DNA of 6,928 nucleotides from Verrucomicrobiota bacterium (lineage in GTDB: Bacteria > Verrucomicrobiota > Verrucomicrobiia > Verrucomicrobiales > Akkermansiaceae), in the NCBI GenBank assembly GCA_026397695.1, contig JAPLUJ010000673.1:1-6928 (forward strand), read 5' to 3'. Shown here one piece after another: positions 1 to 5,690 of the stretch. Position numbers and translations under genes: made by a program. Within the stretch, counting starts at the first letter, position 1; each line of letters starts with the position of its first letter. Below the pieces are notes generated by a model, which made no database searches, had not been told where the DNA came from, and saw only the letters and a program-made list of their open reading frames with translations.

Positions 1-19
1 TAAAATCACTCCCATCCCC

Positions 20-352
20 ATGAAACCGCTCGCCTTCCGGGTCTATTCAGACGGGGTGCACATCAAAGTGACGACCGAAGGTGACGACGAGTCCCACACC
101 ACCTTCGAAATCTACCGCTCCGACGGAATCGAAAGACAACGCACCGGCCGCGGCGCACTGGAAGTCATTCCCGGCTTGCAAGCAACCAGTCATGCCGGTG
201 GAATCCTCCGCCACCTGCGACTCTCCCGCGAAACCATGACCATCACTTCTTTCCCCGGTGTCTCGGATCAAACCATCGTCAGCCATGCGGTGGCCGCCCA
301 ACTCAAGCCTGCAGACCAGCCCACCCACGATTCCCAACCCCCGAAACCATGA
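20..352 (+). CDS. Small hypothetical protein, first gene of an unknown four-gene module
   Basis: This encodes 110 residues of a family I do not recognise. There is no signal peptide or membrane segment, so it is probably cytoplasmic. Residues 1-90 alternate short polar and hydrophobic stretches (for example FRVYSDGVHIKV and TTFEIYRSDG), which suggests a small beta-rich fold. The last 15 or so residues are Pro/Gln-rich and probably disordered. The ATG at 20 follows a leader with no G residues and no Shine-Dalgarno sequence, which matches other starts in this window. The TAA at bases 1-3 may be the stop of an upstream gene, but that cannot be confirmed here. Its stop overlaps the next start as ATGA (349-352), so translation of the two is probably coupled. 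I am fairly confident that it is a real gene because of this overlap; its function is unknown. Confidence 0.7.
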   Translation: MKPLAFRVYSDGVHIKVTTEGDDESHTTFEIYRSDGIERQRTGRGALEVIPGLQATSHAGGILRHLRLSRETMTITSFPGVSDQTIVSHAVAAQLKPADQPTHDSQPPKP

Positions 353-1194
353 AACGCTTACCCGTTAAGCAACCCGCCGGTGGCAATACATCGGGCCAGG
401 TTCTCTCCGCGCCGCCAACCGCCTGCTCCTCGCCGTCAGATCCTGCCCCCCCCAGCGCAGCCATCCCCTCATCCTCCTGTCAGCTCCCACGCATCTATCC
501 CTGGTTGCTCATCCTCAGCACCGCAATCGCAGCCCTGTTCTGCCTGCTGTATATCACAAAACCCATCATCCTATCCTCATCAGCTCCGAACCACATCCCA
601 TCACTCCCATTCCTCCAAACCGACCCAGCCATCCCAGCCATCCCATCACTCACAGCCGACCCAGCCGATCTAACACCTTCCAGTGCCGGCGGATCCACCA
701 CTCAAGCGGGCTTGATGCCCGACGGTGACCGGCTGCCGGGCGAACCGAATCCGGCATCCGCAGGCAACAAACGCTCCGCATCAAGCCACGCGTGGCCCGT
801 CCCTTCAGCTATCTCGGGTTTTGAGGAAACCAATCTCCGGATCCAGCACATCCTGACTGCGGAAGCGCCCGGTGGCCATCGTGCACGCATTGATCTCGAC
901 GTGCCGGTGCTCTATCAAAGCAGGAACCTCCGTTGGACGCCCGCAGATGTCCAGGAAGCCCGCAAGATCCTCGCGCGCCTTATGGACTATCAGGAAAAAT
1001 CCCTCCATCTCCGCGCCGAGGGCAGCGAGCTGTTGCTGGCATGGAACCGCTTGATCGGCCATTCACTCCCGGCCACCGAACTCCGTGCCGACAGCCCGTC
1101 ACTGCCCGCCAACCAAGAGGACGCCGCAGATGCCCCGCGCCCCGCCGACTTGATCACCACCGAGTCGATCAAAATCCAACCCGCTGCAAAATGA
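349..1194 (+). CDS. Hypothetical single-pass membrane protein with Pro/Ser-rich linkers
   Basis: This encodes 281 residues of a family I do not recognise. Residues 1-48 are polar and rich in Pro, Ser and Ala. A single hydrophobic segment at about 50-70 (PWLLILSTAIAALFCLLYIT) would span the membrane, giving a bitopic protein with its N-terminus inside. Residues 75-155 form a low-complexity Pro/Ser/Thr/Ala linker. Residues about 156-245 look folded: a beta-like stretch (ARIDLDVPVLYQ) followed by a helix-rich part (VQEARKILARLMDYQEKSL, then SELLLAWNRLIGHSL). The tail is again disordered. The start overlaps the previous stop and the stop overlaps the next start, both as ATGA, which supports one transcript with coupled translation. 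The layout of inner-membrane anchor, flexible linker and periplasmic domain is seen in envelope-spanning machines, but no specific family match is claimed. Confidence 0.72.
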   Translation: MKRLPVKQPAGGNTSGQVLSAPPTACSSPSDPAPPSAAIPSSSCQLPRIYPWLLILSTAIAALFCLLYITKPIILSSSAPNHIPSLPFLQTDPAIPAIPSLTADPADLTPSSAGGSTTQAGLMPDGDRLPGEPNPASAGNKRSASSHAWPVPSAISGFEETNLRIQHILTAEAPGGHRARIDLDVPVLYQSRNLRWTPADVQEARKILARLMDYQEKSLHLRAEGSELLLAWNRLIGHSLPATELRADSPSLPANQEDAADAPRPADLITTESIKIQPAAK

Positions 1195-1964
1195 ACGCCC
1201 GCCATCTCGCCTTTGCGGCCATCACCCTGCTAAGCGTCCCGGTGTCCAACGCTCAGCACCTCGACCGCAAACCTCATAAGGAGCCGCTGCTGGATGACCT
1301 CGGCAAATTCAACCTGCACGAACCCGCCAAACCCATTGAATTCCCGGTCGTCCTCGAACCCATGGACGACCCATTCACTTGCATCCAGAAGGCCGCGAAA
1401 CCGGCCCCCGCCGCCGAAAAACCTGCGGCGCAACCCTTGCCAGCCACTCACAAGCCGCCGGAAAAATCCGAACCCGTGCGCGAAACGGAGCACCCGGCCT
1501 CTGAGCCGAAACCGGAGGAGCCCGATGCATCTGCGCCGCCTTCCCGCCAAGGTCTTGCCGTGCGCGTGGAAAATATCCAGATCGGCATCGGCGGTATCGA
1601 TCCCTCACAGGTCAAACTACACGCTCCATTCCCTGCCAAACCCTTCGCCAAAGCACCCGTCGGCTGGTGTTACAAATCCTCGGAAAATGCGCCTCCCTTC
1701 ACCCGCGAAGTCGAACTCTCACCCGGCAACAGGATCACTCTCACCATCCGCCCGCATCTCCTCGTGCCGGAGGCCGATGGCACCAACATTTTCAATGTGC
1801 GGGAACCCGGTTTCGATGCCTTGCTCGGCTTCCACCAGAATGCCACCGTCAGTGCCATCCTCTCCCACTCCATACGCCAGTTAGAGGATGACGCCAAGCA
1901 ACTCGGCATCACCATCGACAACCTCCAACAGATCCTCGTCTCCCTGCCCAAGCCGCAACCATAA
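1191..1964 (+). CDS. Hypothetical secreted Pro-rich protein with signal peptide
   Basis: This encodes 257 residues of a family I do not recognise. The reading frame is open much further upstream, but I chose the ATG at 1191 because it overlaps the previous stop (ATGA) and begins a clear Sec signal peptide: basic start MNAR, hydrophobic core LAFAAITLLSVPV, and a likely cleavage after A21 (SNA, then Q22). Residues about 66-120 are a low-complexity linker rich in Pro, Ala, Lys and Glu. Residues 121-257 look folded, with beta-like stretches such as VRVENIQIGIGGI and NRITLTIRPHLLVP, then a helical C-terminus (VSAILSHSIRQLEDDAKQLG). It is probably periplasmic or at the cell surface. It is the third of four linked genes; the Pro-rich linker and extracytoplasmic location match its neighbours and suggest a shared envelope role, which is inference. 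Confidence 0.72.
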   Translation: MNARHLAFAAITLLSVPVSNAQHLDRKPHKEPLLDDLGKFNLHEPAKPIEFPVVLEPMDDPFTCIQKAAKPAPAAEKPAAQPLPATHKPPEKSEPVRETEHPASEPKPEEPDASAPPSRQGLAVRVENIQIGIGGIDPSQVKLHAPFPAKPFAKAPVGWCYKSSENAPPFTREVELSPGNRITLTIRPHLLVPEADGTNIFNVREPGFDALLGFHQNATVSAILSHSIRQLEDDAKQLGITIDNLQQILVSLPKPQP

Positions 1965-2007
1965 CCGAACATCTAGCAGAAACCAAACCCGCACCCCTAC
2001 GCAAGCG

Positions 2008-2643
2008 ATGAAACCCTCGACCCTTCCCATCACCTGCTGCTTCGCTCTAACCGCAATGTCCACCGCCGGACTCAGCCACTGGTGGTCCGTCCGCCAAGTC
2101 ATCACCGCATCCCACTCTGGCATGCATTTCGCCGCCACATCACTCTCTGCTCCGCGCCCCGCTTCCATCGTCGATACCATTTCCGCTACCATCTCCGATG
2201 CCAACTTCGATACCATCTCCGATACCATTTCCGCTATCATCTCCGCTCTAACCCCCGCACCAACCGCCGCACCAACCGCCGCACCAACCGCCGCACCAAT
2301 CCCTGCTCCCACCCTTGCTCCATCCGATGTGCGGCCCGTGAAGGATCCCGTTCTCCTCGTCCGTGAACCCGTCGCGCAGCCACCCGATCCTAACGCCGAG
2401 CAAAAGAAATTCTTCGAGGCTCTCATTGAGAAAATAAACGGCCTGCAAACACAAAACCGCGACCTGCTCGACCAATTGGCCGAAACCAACCGCGACCTCA
2501 TGAAACTCGAATTCCGCGTGGACACTCACTCGGAATCATTCCGTCCCCTGCCTGTGAGCGAAGACCGCCCCTTCACCAGTGTCGAAGTCACCACGGACGT
2601 CCTGCCGCCCCGCGCGGTACCGGTCGTTCCAACCCGCGAATAA
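2008..2643 (+). CDS. Hypothetical membrane-anchored or exported protein with tetrapeptide repeats and coiled coil
   Basis: This encodes 211 residues of a family I do not recognise. The frame is open back to an ATG at 1888, but that would overlap the previous gene by 77 bases. The ATG at 2008 instead gives a hydrophobic N-terminus (LPITCCFALTAMSTAGL) that could be a weak signal peptide or anchor; C10 and C11 are present but there is no clear lipobox. Residues 56-79 are six tetrapeptide repeats of the form (D/A)TIS. Residues 84-105 are APTA-type repeats. Residues about 131-172 form a predicted amphipathic coiled coil (FFEALIEKINGLQTQNRDLL and on), and the C-terminus is Pro/Val-rich. It follows the previous gene after 43 bases, with no Shine-Dalgarno sequence. 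The repeat and Pro-rich spacer followed by a coiled coil suggests a stalk plus oligomerisation element in the envelope. Function is unknown and the exact start is moderately sure. Confidence 0.62.
   Translation: MKPSTLPITCCFALTAMSTAGLSHWWSVRQVITASHSGMHFAATSLSAPRPASIVDTISATISDANFDTISDTISAIISALTPAPTAAPTAAPTAAPIPAPTLAPSDVRPVKDPVLLVREPVAQPPDPNAEQKKFFEALIEKINGLQTQNRDLLDQLAETNRDLMKLEFRVDTHSESFRPLPVSEDRPFTSVEVTTDVLPPRAVPVVPTRE
2173..2244 (+). repeat. Tandem 12-bp repeat, six imperfect units, in frame
   Basis: Six consecutive 12-base units close to GATACCATCTCC run from 2173. They encode DTIS, ATIS, DANF, DTIS, DTIS and AIIS. The third unit is the most diverged. Because the unit is four codons long, copy changes keep the reading frame of the host gene (2008-2643). 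The array is followed almost at once by a second 12-bp array of a different sequence. Confidence 0.85.
2257..2299 (+). repeat. Tandem 12-bp repeat, about 3.6 near-perfect units, in frame
   Basis: Three identical 12-base units GCACCAACCGCC (2257-2268, 2269-2280, 2281-2292) are followed by a partial copy, GCACCAA, to 2299. They encode APTA repeats and continue into a diverged AP-rich stretch (PIPAPTLAP). The units are identical at the DNA level, which suggests recent expansion by slippage. Length variation between strains would not disturb the frame. Confidence 0.88.
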
Positions 2644-2674
2644 TCCCCGATCGGCAGTCGGCCATTGCGCTATC

Positions 2675-2694
2675 TTGCGACCATAAGGTCGCGA
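2675..2694. terminator. GC-rich hairpin between convergent genes, possible bidirectional terminator or dispersed palindrome
   Basis: GCGACC (2677-2682), loop ATAA, then GGTCGC (2687-2692) makes a perfect 6-bp stem. A U-A pair and a G-U wobble extend it to 8 bp over 2675-2694. It lies in the 75-base gap between the stop of the + strand repeat-protein gene and the stop of the minus-strand YlbF-family gene, where a terminator for both is expected. There is no U-tract on either side, so a classical intrinsic terminator is not shown. It could instead be a small dispersed repeat. A weaker stem, CGTGC/GCACG (2709-2713 and 2722-2726), lies just beside it around the YlbF-family stop codon. Confidence 0.4.
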
Positions 2695-2718
2695 CTCCTG
2701 ATGATCTCCGTGCGGCGT

Positions 2719-3165
2719 TCAGCACGAGCAACCACAGCCGCTACCACCGCCGCTGCCGCCACAGCAAGACCCACCTCCATGACTGGCCTCGGCGAGGTCG
2801 TCCGCAGTCGGCACGTGTCCGAGTTCAAGCGTCAAGCCGATGTATAGGCGAATCTCCTTTTGCAAGCTCTCCAGTCCCCGCTGGGCCTCGAGAAACTCCC
2901 GGGCCACATCTTTTTCAAGAAGCGCGTCGCGGGCGTCCTCGAACTCACGGATCTCCGACGCTCCCAATTGAATTCCGGCCTGCTGTTTCTGATTCAAATC
3001 TTCGCCAAGTGCGTTGACTTTTTGATATTGGATGCGGGCGGTATCGTCGTTGAGGAAACATTCGATACTCGCTTGAAGCTTCAGAAACATGGGATCGCTG
3101 GCAATCTGGGTGCAATACTCCCGGGTTTTCACCATGACGGTGGAATCGTGATCGATGATGGACAT
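2719..3165 (-). CDS. YlbF-family protein with C-terminal Cys/Gly-rich tail
   Basis: This encodes 148 residues. The alpha-helical body (about 10-125), with REYCTQIASDPMFLKLQASI, a helix around DDTARIQYQKVNALGEDLNQ and a third around EFLEAQRGLESLQKEIRLYI, resembles the YlbF/YmcA family. In Bacillus subtilis these proteins (RicF, RicA) form a complex with YaaT/RicT that affects RNase Y and development, and that complex carries Fe-S clusters. Here the last 21 residues are almost only Gly, Ser and Cys, with C134, C135, C144, C146 and C148, so metal or Fe-S binding is plausible but inferred. The start at 3165 is set by GGAG five bases upstream and by similarity beginning soon after; the frame stays open to about 3363 but those extra residues look non-coding. 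It converges on the left module and diverges from the kinase-like gene. I am fairly sure of the family; the role in this phylum is unknown. Confidence 0.82.
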   Translation of the reverse strand: MSIIDHDSTVMVKTREYCTQIASDPMFLKLQASIECFLNDDTARIQYQKVNALGEDLNQKQQAGIQLGASEIREFEDARDALLEKDVAREFLEAQRGLESLQKEIRLYIGLTLELGHVPTADDLAEASHGGGSCCGGSGGGSGCGCSC

Positions 3166-3334
3166 GGGCGCTCCATAGCCTCGCTTGACCATGCTGGCAA
3201 CGGTCATTTCAAAAATAATGCGATTTGACACCGGCCATGGTGCAATCCGGCGATGAGGATATCGGCCTTTCTTGACAACAAAAGCGTGACAGCGGCGGGA
3301 TGTCCGGGTTTGGTCAGGGCTGCATTCACCCGCC
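3166..3334. promoter_or_regulatory. Divergent intergenic region, presumed promoters for YlbF-family gene and kinase/phosphatase unit
   Basis: These 169 bases separate two divergent genes, so both promoters should lie here. On the + strand there are two TTGACA hexamers (3225-3230 and 3272-3277) that match a -35 box, but neither has a convincing TATAAT-like hexamer 16-18 bases downstream. An AT-rich patch at 3210-3226 is the most likely melting region. No firm promoter is assigned. Confidence 0.3.
3171..3174 (-). promoter_or_regulatory. Shine-Dalgarno GGAG deciding the YlbF-family start
   Basis: On the minus strand GGAG is followed by the 5-base spacer CGCCC and then ATG at 3165-3163. It is the only clear Shine-Dalgarno sequence among the genes here, and it favours this ATG over the longer open frame upstream. 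Confidence 0.65.
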
Positions 3335-3757
3335 ATGGCCATTGATCCACTCAAAGACGGCATCCGTTCCCAAGTGCGGATCGATTTCTACGGCAACGTC
3401 CACAAACGCCTGCGCGGCACCGACGCGGAAACCCGCTACGCCACCGAAGTAGCCGTGCTCAAGGTGCTCGAAACACGCGGCTGCCCGTATGTCCCGCGCT
3501 TGCTAGAAGAACACCCGGATGAACTCTACTTCGTTTCCACCAACTGCGGAAAACTCGCCACCCAGATTTCCAAGAACAAGGCCGATCAGCTTTTCGCCAA
3601 ACTCGAACGAGAATACGGCGTCCGGCATCTCGACGCCGAACCCCGCAACATCACCTACTCGGACAAACTCGGATGTTTCTGCATCATCGATTTCGAACTG
3701 GCCGAAATCCTGCCGCCACCACCGGGCCTGGTGATGCCAGCAATACCCCAACCGTAA
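3335..3757 (+). CDS. Minimal protein-kinase-like (APH/RIO-like) protein
   Basis: This encodes 140 residues, far shorter than a standard kinase domain of about 250. Its second half carries the kinase core: a catalytic-loop-like motif HLDAEPRN (H98, D100, N105) and a metal-binding motif IDFE (D119), where the usual DFG glycine is Glu, as in some APH-like kinases. In the first half K24 (NVHKRLRG) may be the ATP-binding lysine and E38 (TRYATEVAVLKVLE) the helix-C glutamate. No glycine-rich loop is visible and almost nothing follows the IDFE motif except a Pro-rich tail, so there is no activation segment or C-lobe substrate platform. The ATG at 3335 is the only good start; the frame is closed by a stop at 3287-3289. 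Thirteen bases downstream begins a PP2C phosphatase, so the two are probably co-transcribed and may act on the same target. Kinase fold is fairly likely; activity and substrate are unknown. Confidence 0.72.
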   Translation: MAIDPLKDGIRSQVRIDFYGNVHKRLRGTDAETRYATEVAVLKVLETRGCPYVPRLLEEHPDELYFVSTNCGKLATQISKNKADQLFAKLEREYGVRHLDAEPRNITYSDKLGCFCIIDFELAEILPPPPGLVMPAIPQP

Positions 3758-3770
3758 CCTGTTTTCCCCC

Positions 3771-4539
3771 GTGCCCGACGCATCCACCCTCCAATGGGCA
3801 GCGCTCACCCACAGCGGCTCCCGCAAGCCTCGCAACGATGATTCGTTGATCGCCTTCGCCTCCGGCCCCGAGGGCGCTGAAACCTTGGGGGATGCCGGTG
3901 GCCGCTCGCTGGACTGCCATGACCTCGTGTTCGCCGTCTCCGATGGCATGGGCGGCGGCAACGCCGGTGACCTCGCCTCCGCCCTGCTGCTCCCCGGATT
4001 GTCTCGACCATCTGGCCGACGCCATACGCTCGGTCCACGAGCATATCAACCAAGCCGCCGCTTGCGACCACACCCGCGGCATGGCCGCCACCCTCGCGCT
4101 CGCCTGGTTCACCCCGGACAACCTCTACCTCGCCAATGTCGGCGATTCCCGCATCTATCTCTCCCGTAACGGCCAACTCGAACAACTCACCCGCGACCAT
4201 ACTGCGGCATGGAGCCAATGGAAACGTGGCGAAATTTCAGAAATCGAATACCGCTCGCACCCGCGGCGCTCCGCCCTCTACGAAGTCATCGGCGGCAGCC
4301 ACAACTTGGTCTGTCCGCACTTCGCGGCGGTGCCATTCCAAACAGACGACCGTTTCCTGATCTGCTCGGACGGCCTGATCGACGGTGTCTGGGAACGCCA
4401 CATCTCCAACGCCCTGGCCGCCTCCCGCGACCCTGCCGCAACCACCCGCGCCCTTCTCCAACGCTCCATCGACAACTCCGGGATCGACGATATTTCGCTC
4501 ATCGTCATCCACGTCAAACCATCCACCGCGCCTCAATAA
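3771..4539 (+). pseudogene. PP2C-family Ser/Thr protein phosphatase, interrupted by one frameshift
   Basis: The frame starting at GTG 3771 encodes the PP2C N-terminus: THSGSRKPRNDD (residues 13-24) and the metal-binding motif VSDGMGGGNAGDLAS (56-70). After ALLLPG (about 3981-3998) it loses similarity. The rest of the domain is one frame over, to TAA 4537-4539: GMAATLALAW, then NVGDSRIYLSRNG (GDSR at 4141), LTRDH, ICSDGLIDG (metal Asp at 4369-4371) and GIDDISLIVI (4480-4497). Removing one base near 3992-4000, for instance one C of the CCCC run, joins the halves into about 255 residues, the usual size of a stand-alone PP2C. All metal-binding aspartates are kept, which argues for a recent mutation, a sequencing error or programmed frameshifting rather than an old relic. 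It is a Mn/Mg-dependent cytoplasmic phosphatase by family. The next gene upstream is the kinase-like protein. No Shine-Dalgarno sequence precedes the GTG. Confidence 0.85.
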
Positions 4540-4560
4540 TTATTTTTTTTGCCTCGATTT

Positions 4561-4576
4561 TGGCACCCATAATGCT
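4561..4576 (+). promoter_or_regulatory. Sigma-54 (-24/-12) promoter for glnII
   Basis: TGGCAC, five bases (CCATA), then ATGCT matches the sigma-54 consensus TGGCAC-N5-TTGCW with one mismatch. The GG (4562-4563) and GC (4574-4575) have the required spacing. It predicts a transcription start near 4587 and a leader of about 85 bases before the ATG at 4672. The leader is G-poor close to the start codon. Glutamine synthetase genes, including glnII of rhizobia, are known sigma-54/NtrC targets. No clear NtrC-type inverted repeat is seen upstream. An alternative sigma-70 reading (TTTGCC, 16 bases, TAATGC) overlaps it. Confidence 0.6.
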
Positions 4577-4671
4577 TTATTTTTCCGGCCGGCAAGTCCG
4601 TCCTCACTTCAACCGAGGCGGCCTCCAACCCACCCACTCCAACCTAAACACTCCCAACCACAGAACACAAC

Positions 4672-5688
<1,017 letters not shown>

Positions 5689-5690
5689 CG

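Noticed and set aside
933..1190. Upstream extension of the secreted Pro-rich protein
   Set aside because: It would overlap the membrane-protein gene by over 250 bases and bury the signal peptide; ATG 1191 with the ATGA overlap is better.
1881..2525. 214-codon minus-strand open frame with repeated AEMVSEM-like and GAAVGAAV-like stretches
   Set aside because: The repeats are simply the reverse complement of the 12-bp arrays in the + strand gene.
2860..3228. 122-codon + strand open frame inside the YlbF-family region
   Set aside because: It is antisense to a recognisable family and resembles nothing itself.
3229..3245. CACC-GGCCAT-GGTGCA-like inverted repeat resembling an NtrC site
   Set aside because: The half-site spacing is off and it lies over 1.3 kb from the sigma-54 promoter beyond other genes; likely chance.
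3225..3277. Two TTGACA hexamers as -35 boxes for the kinase/phosphatase unit
   Set aside because: Neither has a plausible -10 hexamer at 16-18 bases, so no specific promoter is called.
3166..3363. N-terminal extension of the YlbF-family protein
   Set aside because: The added residues look non-coding, overlap the divergent kinase-like start, and a GGAG site precedes the ATG at 3165.
3335..4539. TerY-type phosphorylation triad
   Set aside because: That system needs a vWA-domain TerY protein beside the kinase and PP2C; no vWA gene is present here and the kinase lacks the expected length.
4537..4550. Run of eight Ts after the phosphatase stop as an intrinsic terminator
   Set aside because: No GC-rich stem precedes it; only the weak AATAATTATT palindrome, which cannot form a stable hairpin with a loop.
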